DNA from: Ulota crispa
Lineage: Eukaryota > Streptophyta > Bryopsida > Orthotrichales > Orthotrichaceae
Direction of reading: 5' to 3'
NCBI GenBank assembly: GCA_963920765.1
Contig: OY987246.1
Span: 3,040,501 to 3,104,500 of the forward strand
DNA: 64,000 bases
The first letter of the stretch is position 1. Every line of letters starts with the position of its first letter. Positions 1 to 11,570 of the stretch are shown here, piece by piece. The notes under the pieces were generated by a model. The model was given only the letters and a program-made list of their open reading frames with translations, was not told the origin of the DNA and searched no databases. Made by a program: the position numbers and the translations under genes.

Positions 1-664
1 CTAGAATCCCGAGGCCAAGAAAAGGAGCTCTAGATTCTAGGTGTCATAACCAATTAAATAAATCAGAAACAATTAAATTCAATATTTCCATGTATAATAT
101 TACTTAATTAAATATACAAGAATTTGTGATGTCTAAAGTATCCAACAACGTTTTAGAAACAATTCAAATTTTTATGGGTATTGTGATGTAATTCATCAAT
201 ATCAGAAACCAAATATAAATTGGTTTTCAAATTTAAGAACATGAGAAAAATATTTACAAGTTTTTGTACAATAAACATAGTACCTTTAAAAGTAAAGTCA
301 TACAAAGGTTGCATCCAATCTTGCCCATATTTTAGAGTGAGTTACATTCTATGATTTCCATGTGGGAGTGCCTAATTGGCTATCAAATATAACAATGTGA
401 TAGATTTTGACAATGACCCATGAGTTAGGTCAAGTTTGAACGTTGTTATGCAGACTAAGAGTTTGATACTTTGATAGTAATTGTTATAAATGTGCTTCAA
501 GATTTGTTAGAGTAATTGACAATGACTTTATAGAGGTGGTGAGTGGAGTTTTGATATTATCAAAATTAGGACCCTAACTTCCATTAGATATTTATTGTGT
601 AAAAGTAGTGTGACTTGTACTTCCCATGGACACACTTTAGAAAATTTGATGGCAAAATTATATC
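1..664. other. AT-rich unannotated flank
   Basis: No gene, RNA or recognisable element end was found here. The stretch is AT-rich and has no coding run with convincing composition. Confidence 0.5.
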
Positions 665-955
665 ATAGTCCCATGCATGCCCCCCCATGCCTCCATGCAT
701 GCCCCTCATGATCCCATGCATGCCCTTCCCCATGGCCCCATATAGCCCCCCTTGGACCCATGCATGCCCCCCATGGTCCCATGCATGCCTCTCCCCATGG
801 CCCCATGCATGCCCCGCATGGCCCCATGTATGCCCCTCTCCATGGCCCCATGCATGCCCCTCTCCATGGCCCCATGCATGCCCCTCTCCATGGCCCCATG
901 CATGCCCCTCTCCATGGCCCCATGCATGTCCCCCCATGGTCCCATGCATGGTCGC
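665..955. repeat. 24-bp minisatellite rich in CATGCATG
   Basis: About a dozen units of a roughly 24-bp repeat (CATGCATG-CCCCTCTC-CATGGCCC) lie in tandem. The last four units are nearly identical; the first ones are shorter and diverged. There are eleven perfect CATGCATG octamers and one CATGTATG. The unit has no stop codon in most frames, so open frames run through on both strands (for example GHAWGHGE repeats on the minus strand); I treat these as by-products. CATGCATG is the RY box bound by plant B3-domain regulators, but a regulatory role here is only a possibility. Confidence 0.9.
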
Positions 956-1027
956 TCCCCAACTTGATCCGATACGGACAAAAAGAAAATAAAGTCTCCA
1001 TGGGAGTGCAGAGGCTCTCTATACCAT

Positions 1028-1549
1028 TTTGGATGAGAAATTTTCTAGATTAGATGAGTCAAGCCTATGTTCCCATGTAGAGGGGACAAGATTGATGATG
1101 TGCACTTTTTCCTTTTTTTGATTTGGGCAAGGTATTTGTAGCTCTAAGTAATGAGCCAATGAGATCCAATAACTTTGAGTGATCATATCTTTTGGAATTA
1201 TTTTCCATTTGTGGAGTTTTTTTTTTTTCCATCAAGTCTAGGTAGACAGGGTCTCATGGGATTAAACATTAGGAAATTTTTTCTTTTGGGAAAAAATCAC
1301 ATCAAAGTCCAAAATTCATATTTTGAATTGTTGCCCAAATTTACAAATGTGAGGTTCTCAACAGTGTATTTTTTGTAAAAATTCTTGGATTTGAAATCCG
1401 ATGGGCTTTAAACTTTTGATTTATAGTTGGGTATAGAATGACCGATTTGGATTGAGTAATTACATGTTCAACTTTCCAAAAATTCAAAGAATGTGCTCAA
1501 AGTTCCATTTTGGAATTATGCTAAATTTTAATAGCAAGACGCTTAGGGG
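1028..1549. mobile_element. piggyBac-like fragment (family R1), copy 1
   Basis: The segment ends in GCTTAGGGG followed by TTAA (1550-1553), the tip seen in the other piggyBac-like copies of this window. It is clearly similar over its length to 55555-56061 (shared stretches include the TTGGGCAAGG region, the AAAGTCCAAAAT region and the right tip). The left limit is where similarity fades; no left tip was found, so it is probably truncated by or fused to the minisatellite side. No coding capacity. Confidence 0.6.
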
Positions 1550-1553
1550 TTAA

Positions 1554-1579
1554 TAAACAAACAAACAAACAAACAAAAA
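1554..1579. repeat. (AAAC)n microsatellite
   Basis: Six consecutive AAAC-type units directly follow the TTAA at the end of the preceding piggyBac-like fragment. Confidence 0.85.
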
Positions 1580-2663
1580 ACTACTTTTTAACATATTTGA
1601 ATGTACTTTTCCATTTCATACAGCCCTTACAGTAAGTTCTTGTTTACAATCATTCATCGACTACGTTACTGATGCCTGCATTATTAGGAGCTAAAATTCC
1701 AAGAAAGTACTTACTTCTTATAAAATTATTTTCTCCGTTCAAATGGGTGGTAAACAAAATAGTCCCCTTGGTTTGAGTATGCGGTATGCCTAATGCAACA
1801 ATGCAAGGAACTTTCCAAATGGAATTTGGGAGTATGAAATAACATAGAAAAGGGGGGGGGGATATAGAAGGAGTGTTATATGCATTTGCGTTGGAGTAAA
1901 AGTGCAGATTGAGAGCATTGAAAAAATGCCTCAAGTATGCCGAATTTAGATAGAGAGCACACGAAAGTCATAAAGGAACCCCATTTTTCATCCAAAATCA
2001 GTGTTTCGGCAAATGGCTGGCACGGCTCCCTAGCTAAGGTAGAAATACCATAAATGGTCAAAATAAGCCACTTTAGCCTGTAAGATATGGGAATTTCTTG
2101 AGAAATTGTGCCTAATATGTGGAGGAACAAGGATATGGAAGAGTGAAAAAAAAAAAAACTCAAGAATGAATATTTTATACAATATAAATGTGGATTTAGG
2201 GTTTGGATTGATTTTGATTTCATAAGTGCATCTTAAACAACTACCTCTAGTACCTTGTTGCAAAATAAGTTTGAACCAATCAAATGCAAGGAAATAGCAT
2301 CTTTTAAAATATTTCAAAACCTTTTTCAGATGCAGCTATTATCGGTTTGAGAATAGTCTACTTTTCCAAGTAGTGGTTAGTAACCGTTTACGGTATTCCT
2401 ACCTTATGGGCTCCGGGAAATTTGTTGTTTATGGTGTACAAAAGAAATTTGTAGCATTTCTCCAAATCTTCTAAGCTTGCCAGCTCAGCTTTAAATTGCC
2501 TTGTTTATATACGAGACCTGGCTCATTGGCTGTGTTTCCAAGAGGTCAACCACATTTGGGGATGGCGGACGCTAATTTGGTCCATCAAAGTGGGCCTCGC
2601 CTAACATGGCGTGCAAGGCCGGGCATGGGCCTGGCCTGCGACCTGTTGCCTGGCTAGCCTAGT
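1580..2663. other. Unannotated stretch
   Basis: Several open frames of about 95-115 codons occur on the minus strand at 1650-2317, overlapping in different frames, with low-complexity or hydrophobic content and no recognisable motif. I do not call them genes. The part from 2510 on is locally GC-richer and runs into the 14-bp degenerate repeat. Confidence 0.4.
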
Positions 2664-2785
2664 GTATCTTGCATCTTGTGCCGTGCATTTTGTGTCCTGC
2701 ACTCTGTGTCCATTTTGCGTCTTTTGTCATGCATTCTACATCTTGCACAATACATTGTGTTTTGCGTCCTGTGCAATACACTAAG
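2664..2785. repeat. Degenerate 14-bp tandem repeat
   Basis: Repeated TGCATYTTGTGYCC-like units (TGCATCTTGTGCCG, TGCATTTTGTGTCC, TGCACTCTGTGTCC and more diverged copies) run in tandem, with about seven to eight units recognisable. Confidence 0.7.
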
Positions 2786-2939
2786 CCTGTTTTATTCAAA
2801 AAATAACTTGTAAAGAAGAGTGGGGGGTTTTTCCCATATTGTTTGGCGCCACAAGTGAGTTACTTTGGGTACAAGAAGGATCATTTGAGAGAGAAGAAAT
2901 GCACAACCTCATTTTTTTTGCTAATTGAATGATCTAGGG

Positions 2940-3195
2940 AAAATATAAAAAATGCCCCCTCTCCCAATTCTTCAAAAATATCAAATATAACTCTCAAAGA
3001 TTTGAAATATAAAAAACACCCTTGGCTTTGTGTGGGAACATCAAAAATACCCTTGACTTTTTGTAGAAACATCAAATATATCCATGGTTACCTTTGAGAA
3101 TATCATTAACACCCCTAGTTTTATGGAAGAATATAAAAAATGCCCCTCCATTATTTTGAAATATCAAATCTACACTTGTGTTATTTGAAATATTA
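2940..3195. repeat. Degenerate 31-bp tandem repeat
   Basis: About eight units of 29-31 bp, each beginning ATCAAAWATA or ATAAAAAAYR followed by a C-rich centre (CCCTTGRCTT or similar) and ending GGAAC or GAAAT. Units are diverged from each other, so the array is old. Confidence 0.7.
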
Positions 3196-3219
3196 ATCCC
3201 TTAAATTTTGAATAATTTT

Positions 3220-3590
3220 TTTTGGCAACATAGTGATTTTGGGCAATCCATTACAAATGGGTTTTTCATTTGTTTCCTTTGAAATTTTCACACATGATGT
3301 GTTCAAGTAGTAGCTTTAAGGTCCAACAATTTTCATAACTTTTGACTTCATGGTTCAAAAGTTATCGCATGATATGAAGTTTCCTTTGTTTGTTGGGCAG
3401 TCCAAGCAGCTCAAAAAAAATCTTTAATTACTTTTTTTTTTTTTTTTTTGAAATTGGTTCTTTAGACTTATGTCTACAAAGGAAGCTTTGATGCCATTTA
3501 ATTTCAGTTAATGAGACAAAGTTTATGAGAAGTTTAAGTGTGTGGGTAGGCCTAGAGTCCCTCAAAACCAGACCTATCCACAAACTAAAA
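3220..3590. mobile_element. piggyBac-like MITE, truncated arm
   Basis: This matches the left arm of the intact foldback element at 56638-57357, including GTGATTTTGG, the CATGRTGTRTYCAAG region, the ACTTTTGACT region and the GTTTGTGGGTAGG-type centre. Only one arm plus the start of the other remains, and the TTAA tips are missing. Confidence 0.65.
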
Positions 3591-4290
3591 CTCCTTAGCG
3601 CCAAAACTTTGAAATATTATTGCCAATGAAGACATTTTTTTAGTGAATCAAGATGGAAGGTTTGGAACACAATGTAAATTATCAAGTCCCAATTTTCAAC
3701 TCTCGACCAATCAAATCTTGAGATTTGATGACACTTTAGACATGGGATATGTTAATTCCCTTTTAGATCATTTAGTGGGTTTTTGTCTTTCATTTTGATG
3801 CAACTGAAAGATATTAACTCACATGAAGTGAAACAAATAATCACTGAACTAGGCTGTTCAAATTTTGGTACAGCAGCCTTAAGTCCTGATGGCATTGACT
3901 CTCGTTGGACAATAGCCCTAAATATGGGATTCATTTTACATTAGAACCAACATATTTTGTAGAAGGTACACATGTAGAACTATACATTAGAGGAAATATG
4001 GGGTGAGAAAAGGGCCATTCTTGTAAATCTCAATTAGGCCAAAGTGCCATCAAGAACGCATTTTGACTTGTCATGGGCCCCTGTGACTTGGTTTTCCTTC
4101 CAATTGAAACACCCTTGTGGACCAATGAGATCCATGCACTCATCATGTCCTTGGAACCTATCGTGCATCACGGAATTACCTTAACCCAATGTCATCATGG
4201 CATAAGGGGTAAGTGCTTAGGGTCTTTAGTTCTAACCTTGCCAATATTTGTGGCTACGACACAAGCTTGGAAAATAAGTGTAAGTTCCGA
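3591..4290. other. Unannotated stretch with one arm of a distant inverted repeat
   Basis: No gene is supported. At 3985-4014 the sequence GGAAATATGGGGTGAGAAAA is repeated in inverted form at 15658-15684, on the far side of the large piggyBac element (see findings). Confidence 0.4.
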
Positions 4291-4699
4291 TTAACCCTTA
4301 AAGGACCGTTGTCCCTTTGAGGGACATTTTGGATTTTGGGCATGTACCTATAGCTAAACTACTTTCCATGATTTTCTGAAACTTTTATTGAAGGTGAGGA
4401 ACTCAAAGATCTATGTGAGAATGTAATTTTTATTCCATTCTCATTGAAGATGAAGAAGTTATGAGTGAATTTTCAGAAAATTGGGGACTTCTAGGTAGTT
4501 TGGGCAGCCACTCCCTTTGTATGGGAGAGTTGAATGTAAGGGAGGGTAGATTGGAAGGGTAGAGAAAGCAAGTTGAATGGGCAAAGGAGGGAGGGTTTAT
4601 TTTTGGGTTTACCTAGTCTAACATTCCGAAATGGCAGGGAGAGGAGGGAGAGGGCCCAATTTGTTCTAACAGGTTGCCCAAATTTGGCAAAGGCTTTAG

Positions 4700-4950
4700 C
4701 AAGAGGATGTATGGGAGGTGCATGGGAGTGCTGGGAGCTTTGCATGAGCGACGGGGCCGCAGATACGATGCGCGTTGCACCAGGAGGTACGTGCACCGGT
4801 TCCCAAGTTGCACGGCAGCACCGCAAAGTGATGGCCTGCTGGAGCTGCGGGGACCTGTGGTCAGATGTTTGCGACCAACGGGCGGTGTAGGGTTTCGTCT
4901 GCGACTAGGGGGTGCGGGAGCCATTTCCGGTGCGTTGACCCTCAATTAGG
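4700..4950. other. GC-rich island inside piggyBac-like element
   Basis: About 250 bp of markedly higher GC than its surroundings. Both strands have open frames of about 90-110 codons here, none recognisable. It could be the transposase 5' untranslated region or a captured host fragment. Confidence 0.4.
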
Positions 4951-5361
4951 ATGATGCACACAGCGGCGCTAGAATGGAAATTGAACAAAGCATTGACGTT
5001 GTAATTTTTAGGGTGTTGACATTTATGTTAGGAATTGAAAGTCTAGATTACCACAGTGCAGAAGTGATTCAGATTGGCTGTTTCTAGATTTTGCAATAAC
5101 TTCTTGCATGTTCAGAAAGTTGATAGAGCTATTCTCATGAACTAGGAGGCACGTACACCACCTGCAAAGTTGCTTCATTGGAAAAAATTCATATTTTTAG
5201 CATTGGCCACCTTCTCTTGCTTCACGTGGTGTTTTGCTTGTGGTGTTTTGCCTATGGATTTTATGCCTCCCTGTTGCCACTTCAACCATAGTAGAAATTG
5301 ATGTGTTTTATGTTATTAAGAAGTGCATTTTGATTGAGCTCCTTTTCTCATTGCACACATC

Positions 5362-5811
5362 ATGCCAAGGCGTAGAGCATGGAAAGCTCCCCACAAAGAT
5401 GTGAGTTCTTGAATCTAACACCATTTCAGAAATTCTCATGCTCATTACTCTTTCTTGATATTTTGTTTTTGTTCTCACATTCTTCTTTATGTGCTTATAA
5501 CACAAGAATGGAACTTGCAGGTGGCGTCGGATGGACTTCCGGTGAGGCGTAGTTGCCATCTCTTTGTCCAAGAGTCATCACAAAAGGAGAATGCACCTCC
5601 TCCAAGCAAGAGTGCAAGTCCTAAACGACTTGGGAGATTGCCTCCATGCAATGACTACCCAACTCCCACTTTTGTTCTTCCAATAGCACGTGATGAGAGC
5701 AAATTCATTCACACACATTTTGGAAACATCATTGGAGATTATGATGCTAATTGTTTTGATAGTCAAGACCCACTCCATGTAGATCCAGAGTCCTCTACTC
5801 ATGAGTTTTAG
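5362..5811 (+). pseudogene. Probable 5' exons of the piggyBac-like transposase gene
   Basis: A start codon at 5362 opens a short basic exon (MPRRRAWKAPHKD), ending at a consensus GTGAGT donor at 5401. A 120-bp intron ends in TTGCAG at 5520, and the next exon continues in frame with VASDGLPVRR, then a Ser/Lys-rich stretch and an acidic tail ending at a stop at 5809-5811. After that stop the same frame stays open and acidic (EDEFKDEELFREE) to about 5952, suggesting that the stop is a later mutation. Position, strand and acidic/basic composition fit the N-terminal part of a piggyBac transposase, but there is no family-specific motif. It could also be an unrelated gene carried by the element. Confidence 0.45.
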
Positions 5812-5929
5812 GAGGATGAGTTCAAAGATGAAGAACTCTTTCGTGAGGAGACGACATCATTGGAGGCATTCACGTGGCCACCTGAAATGTTGCACAACGT
5901 TGACGGATTAGCACGTGAGTACCCGCATC

Positions 5930-6210
5930 GACAACCATGTGGGCGACATTGAGTTCAGCAGGATAGCACTGGCAGCGATGGGAGCGCAGGGATGCGTACC
6001 GGGGTCACCAGCGTCTTGCCGGAGCTGGTAACAGCTAACTCAGATGGTGACAGCGAGAGGGCAGCCATTCAAAGGTGCAGGCTCATCGACGGCATAAACA
6101 AGACGCTGCATCAACGTCCACACCCCGTGAGCGCTGGTGGAGCCGGCATCAACGTCAAAGCATTTGCTGAAGTTGGGGCCAGGTCGAAGGGAGACCTCTC
6201 GATGCCATAG
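5930..6210 (+). other. GC-rich block ending at a splice-donor-like site
   Basis: A GC-rich stretch with an open frame of 72 codons (MRTGVTSVLP start at 5992) ending at a TAG directly followed by GTAAGG at 6211. The donor-like site suggests an exon of the element or a captured exon. No domain is recognised. Confidence 0.3.
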
Positions 6211-6303
6211 GTAAGGTCTTCGTAGTTATTGTTTTTATTTTTATTTTTATTTTTACTATGTTATTTCATTATTTAGGTTTACATACTTTTGTGTGTATTT
6301 TGG

Positions 6304-6738
6304 GGGGATTATAAGTAGTGCCATGAAAATGATAAATATTACAAATAAGGGCACAATTTCAAAAAAATTACATATAGAGGCTGAAGTTCAAAATAATATC
6401 TAACTTTTCGTAATTTTTTAAGGTTTGAATATTGGTTGATAACCATATATCACATCTAATGTAAGCTAACTTCCAAAAACCTCACAAGTCTTCCTAGAAA
6501 TTGCCATCCCGTTTGGTAAATTTTTTAATTTAGGCTTTAGTTGGAGAGGCCTCTCTAGTTTTTGGAAGTTTGGTAACATTTTTTGTGATGTATATGTTTA
6601 CGTCAACCAATGTCCAAATCTCAAAAAAAAAGAAAACTTCAAATTAGTCTCAAATTGCCCCCATATTTGTAATTATTTAGAAACTTTTCCCCTAGTGGTA
6701 ATACTTTTTATTTTCATGCCCCTATTTGTAATCTCCCC
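6304..6738. mobile_element. Mutator-like MITE, family M1, copy 1
   Basis: Terminal inverted repeats of the type GGGGATTACAAATAGGGGCATGAAA occur at both ends (left copy diverged). The body is similar to 7972-8403 and 55116-55499, with an internal TTTGGAGAGGC region in all three. The flanks GTGTATTTTG and AAGTATTATG agree at 7 of 10 positions, consistent with an old 10-bp target duplication. Confidence 0.7.
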
Positions 6739-7612
6739 AAGTATTATGTGATTTTCCGTCACTTGCTGTGTAGGAGTATACGGTGTATTTCCATTAGTGA
6801 TTACATATTTGAAGGACTTAGTCAATATATGTATTGCAATTACTGAAATATGATTTAATTTTTCTCATTCTCTGCATGTCATTGTTTATTTGGATTCAAT
6901 TACAATTATGAAACATATTATAATGCTTTCTGTGTGGGTGCCTTGAAAAATTTATACCTCACCACAATTTCTAGTATGTCATAGAATGTGTTAGACATTG
7001 GGATTTGGATTTTCATTTCATATTTGATAAGAAGAATTGTACACTATAAAAGCATAGTTCACCTTTATCTTTGTAGAATCAATCAGAAAATATAACCCCG
7101 CACATGCTGTGAAGTTTACTGTCATATGGTAATAGTTTTCAAGATTTACTAGGAAGTGCTGTGGCAAAACATATAGTAATCCATATCACCTGCTTTATGT
7201 ACAATGGCAGCATAGAGTTTACTGCAATACCACTAGATGATGAAACATTTAGGACACATGTATTTCTATTGAACAAATACTTTATTGCACATTCCCTTCA
7301 ATTGTATGTGCAATGTAGGAGATGAAAACATAGTTCATGAAGGGTACCGTAACTTTTGTGCTAATTGGGATTGTTCAAAATTCAAGGACAACGTATTGGA
7401 ATATTTTGAAATTCTCAAAATCTGATTGACATGTCTTTGGTACTTATATTAGTAGAATTTGGTATCTTCCACAACCTCACCATTAGACCAATAAAAATAC
7501 TCTAAATTTTTTAAATATACACCTTCATTTTGCTCTTTGTAATGATCAATTTGTACTATTGGTCATAAGTATAAGTATTTATGTTGTCTAATCAATTGGT
7601 AGAAATTGTATA

Positions 7613-8465
7613 GGGGATTGACATGCCTAGCATGCCCTTTCAACTATTACACCAGACACCCGTGATTTTTTTTATTTCTACCATCAAGTAGTTGTATTTG
7701 AGAATTAAGATTTTGGATGTAGACTTAGAGACATTGGTTCTGTCTAGAACCATAAAAAAAATTGCAATTGACCAACACCCAATGGAAAAGCTTAGCTCAC
7801 AAGAGAAGGTTTACTTTTACCGTTGTTTTTAGAGACAAGAAGCTTATTCATTGGATATTGTGAAATTCAAAATTTTATCCATGGTTCTACACAAACTCAA
7901 AGTCTTGAAGTGTGAATCTGAATTCCAAAGTTTGATATACAAGTACTTCATGGTAGACATATATTTTGTATGGGTCATTACAAAAAAGGGCATGAAAATG
8001 AGAAACATTACATATAGGGACATAGTTTTAGAATAATTACAAATACTGGCGCAATTTCAGAATAATGTGTAATTTTATTTTTTATTTTTGCTTTGGACAT
8101 TGGTTGATTTAGACATATCATACAAAATTCTATGGAATTTTCAAAAAGCTCAAACGCATTTCTAGAAATTGCCGTCCTCTTTACTATGATCTCTTAATTT
8201 AGGCTTTATTTGGAGAGGCATTGAAGAGTTTTAGAAGTTGGGTAACATTTAATGTGATATACCAAAATCAACCAATTTCCAAACCAAAAAATTACAAAAA
8301 TTTACAAATTATTTTGAAATTGCGGCCCTATTTGTAATTATTTTGAAACTACGCCCATATCTGTAATATTTTTCATTTTCATGCCCCTATTTGTAATGTC
8401 CCCTATTTTTTATCATGAGTGAGTGGTGTGATAGTTGAGAGGGTGTGCTAGACATATCAATCCCC
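7613..8465. mobile_element. Mutator-like MITE, family M2, split by another MITE
   Basis: Left end GGGGATTGACATGCC and right end (complement) GGGGATTGATATGTC form the terminal repeat. The internal hairpin includes AACACCCAATGGAAAAGCTT, typical of this family (other copies: 12804-13212, 28937-29395, 44946-45408). Flanks AAATTGTATA and AAATCTATGT are imperfect copies. An M1-family element (7972-8403) sits near its right end. Confidence 0.7.
7972..8403. mobile_element. Mutator-like MITE, family M1, copy 2 (nested)
   Basis: It begins GGGTCATTAC and ends GTAATGTCCC, with CATGCCCCTATTTGTAAT at the right. It is flanked by TATTTTGTAT (7962-7971) and TATTTTTTAT (8404-8413), a 10-bp target duplication with one mismatch. 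It lies inside the M2 element 7613-8465. Confidence 0.85.
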
Positions 8466-9167
8466 AAATCTATGTACCAAATGTCATAATGAGAATGCCT
8501 CATAATTTTTTATTTATTTCAGGACCTAAACCATATCTCTATTATTTTCTTTGCAAGCACTTATATAATGAATTTGGTGAAGTTATTGAACACTAATTTC
8601 TAATTCGTCACATAATAATCTTCAATTTGATTCTTTGGTTTTGTACGAAAGTATAAACTTCGAAAATTGCACTTGGCCTTCATAAATAATAAACATACAT
8701 GGGTATGGTATGGGGCATTGAGTTTTAGAGGGTTGGAGATTTTTTTTTCATTGATTGTTTTAGTTTGTGAGAGATTGAAGTATATCAGACCATTAGATTA
8801 TAATCATAATTACGATAATTTTCTGTACATGACTAATATGATGACTACTTTCAAGAAATGAGAGAATAGCCTAGGAATAAAAAAATGATTTACATGTGAA
8901 GGCATACAGACCATGGTAATTGGATTATGAGTACGATGTGATGTAGGTAGTTGCAGTCATGCTCTAAATGAATGCAATGACGGTATTTGTAAATTATACA
9001 TTGATGAGTTTATGATACCAGAGTTTTGCATTTGCATAGATGTAGTTCCATTAAGTCTTCCATCATTACTTGAAGGAAGTTGGCATTTGTTTTCTTATGT
9101 TCACTATTTTGCAATGTATTATATGAGTCATACTAAGTATTAGAATTTATTGTGATTGACATGCAGG

Positions 9168-10909
9168 TCCGTTAGGACATGGTAGTGGGTCATTGGGATT
9201 GCAAAGGAATATGCCCTTGGATTTCTATGATTCTCCTAGTTCTCCAAGAATTATCCAAGGACCGTTATTGGATAATGACGACAGTGGCAGCAATCCAAAC
9301 ATCCAAGATTTATCATCAAGTGATGAAGATGGTATTGACAGTCATGATGGCGAGGGGCATTATAACAACTTCAAGTTCAACTTTTGTGATGAGACATGGA
9401 CCTAAGACTTTACGAGCTATGATCCCAAGCCCATCCAATTCACAAATGAATCTTCTTCTAAGGTGTCATGGCGTTTGTTCCCAATGTTCATGCAATTATT
9501 TGACATTTTTTGGCCCTCCAATGTCCTTAGGGACATTTTGACATAAACCAATAGATATGCTAATACATTGGATGCCAATGGCCAATGCAAGGGGACCTCT
9601 TTGTGGACACCTTGTTATGTAAAGGAACTAGAGGTGTACATGGCTATCATTATATATATGGGATTAAAGAGGCAATCCAATATCAAACTCTATTGGCAGA
9701 AGAAGGGGTCCATATTTCATTGCCCCATTATTACGGGCCTTATGTCTAGAGCTTGATTTGACTTGTTAATGAAAAATGTTTACATGTGACAAACCCGGCC
9801 AAGTATGTCCATGATAGAACCCTACCTGATTATGATAAGATGTGCCAATTGAGATGGCTTATTGATGCAATTAGGGTTAGTTGTCATTTGGCTTGGAATA
9901 TTGGGGAATTCGGCGCAATAGACGAGATGATGATATGCTACAAGGGATCCTATTGTCCAGTTAGGCAATATATGCCACAAAAGCTGTAGAAGTGGGGGAT
10001 CAAGGTTTGATGCCTTGCAAATTCCATATCAAAGTTTGTGGTGAACTTTGAGATTTACTATGGGAAGGATCAAGCTGTAGTACCAAACAAAGTAGCACCC
10101 CAAGGTCATCCACAATTAGCCCATAATGTTGTTTTGAGATTGTTGGCCTTACATGAGGGATGTGGCCATGTTATCGCTATAGATAATTTTTTTACAAGCA
10201 TTCCCTTATTTCTAGAGATGCAAGAAAAACAGATTTGTGTCACAAGTACAGTTTGGGCTGATAGGATTGGCCTTCCCTTAGTATTGACAAACACTAAGGC
10301 ATTTGCAAAATCAAAACATGGGTCTTTGGAATGGCGTATGCACCAATCAAGAGGTATCAACGCTATTGTCTAGAAGGACAAGATGCCAGTGCGCATTTTC
10401 TCCACACATGCCATGCCTGTATAGTGTCCTGGTGAGTTTGCCATTGCCACAGTTCCACGGCGGACTGGTGCAATCCGGAAGAACATTGTCACATTCCCTA
10501 TCCACCTAGAGTATACGACGCATATGCGCGGTGTTGATGTGGCGGATCAACTCTGCAAGTCTTACTTGTGCCAAACTCAGTCTCACAAGTGGTGGCATCG
10601 AGTATTTTTCTTCCTCATCAATACAACGGTTATGAACATGTACCTCATATACCTTGACAAGTATAAAACCCGGTTGCCTCTACGTAAACCAATGACACAT
10701 CTTCAATTTAAAACCCAATTATGTAAAGCTCTCACACAAAATTGGGATTCTAGAGCTCCTGTATTTTATGCCAAGGGAAAGAAGAATGTGTGCTACCCGG
10801 CAACTACTACTACTACAAAGGGCCCTTGTGTCGTTTGTTATGATGGGTCACTTCTCCTCATACACCCCAAAACATATTGTCCCTCATGTGGGAACAAATT
10901 CATGTGTTA
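9168..10909 (+). pseudogene. piggyBac-like transposase (DDE_Tnp_1_7), decayed
   Basis: piggyBac transposases cut and paste DNA at TTAA sites. The coding part begins after a CAG acceptor at 9167 with a Ser/Asp-rich N-terminal segment (DLSSSDEDG, about 9310-9340). It continues through the catalytic core: IDEMMICYKG with the first Asp at 9921-9923, AIDNFFTSIPL with the second at 10182-10184, and MRGVDVADQL with the third and the accessory Asp at 10536 and 10545, followed by SHKWWHRVFFFL. The C-terminal cysteine cluster (CVVC ... CPSC ... C, 10830-10906) matches the usual zinc-binding tail, and the stop is at 10907-10909. The reading frame is broken: stops at about 9404, 9544, 9754, 9987 and 10371, and at least one frame change near 9785. 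It is therefore not expected to be active. All catalytic aspartates are nevertheless still readable. Confidence 0.93.
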
Positions 10910-11329
10910 GAAGAAGGGGTGTTTTCACAAATATCATGAAAATCTTATGTAAGACAAAATATTTCATTGTAATTTCTCCTTATCTTTTCCTAACCCTACT
11001 TTTTCTATACCTATGTGGCAATTATTGGATATTTTTTTAGTGAACAACAATGCCATGCTAGTTATAAATTAGTTTCTAATATAGAAAACAATAGAGAAAT
11101 AAATTATAACCCTATGCTGTACGGTACTTTCATATTTATAATGTCTATGAGTTATGCTTTTGAAACCAGCAAAGTCCTTGGAGCAGCAAACTCTCTGGAC
11201 TAGCAGCAGTACTAGTAATTAGAGGAGCAGCAACAACTAAATTTACCTGGTCGTAGAATGGAGTCAAAAGAGGGGAAATGGAGTGTAAATTAGCTAAGTC
11301 TAATATCAATGCAACATGTGACAGGAGAG

Positions 11330-11570
11330 ACTAATGTCACAGGCGGAAGCAGCCGTTGCATTGGGAACTAGCGGGTCTGCAAGGCTGTGGGAGTGCGGGG
11401 CTGCGGCAATGCGGGGCAGCGAGCGAGCCATCATCACCGGCACAGATGGGCCTTGCCCAAGTGCCCAGCGACGGTTGGGAGCGCTTGCAGCAGGCACGTC
11501 AGCACCGGGAGCGGCCAGGTTGCCCTCAGCTGAGGCGTACTAGCCTACCAAGAGCGGGAGGGGCTGAGAG
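11330..11570. other. GC-rich island, 3' part of piggyBac-like element
   Basis: A GC-rich block in otherwise AT-rich sequence downstream of the transposase. Both strands are open for 63-99 codons because of the composition, and no domain is recognised. It may be 3' untranslated sequence or captured DNA. Confidence 0.35.

Noticed and set aside
584-1053. Open frames on both strands through the minisatellite (GHAWGHGE-type and MAPCMPL-type repeats).
   Set aside because: They result from a 24-bp unit without stop codons; there is no start or splice context and no non-repetitive domain.
1650-2317. Three overlapping minus-strand open frames of about 95-115 codons.
   Set aside because: Mutually overlapping frames with hydrophobic, low-complexity content; no recognisable domain.
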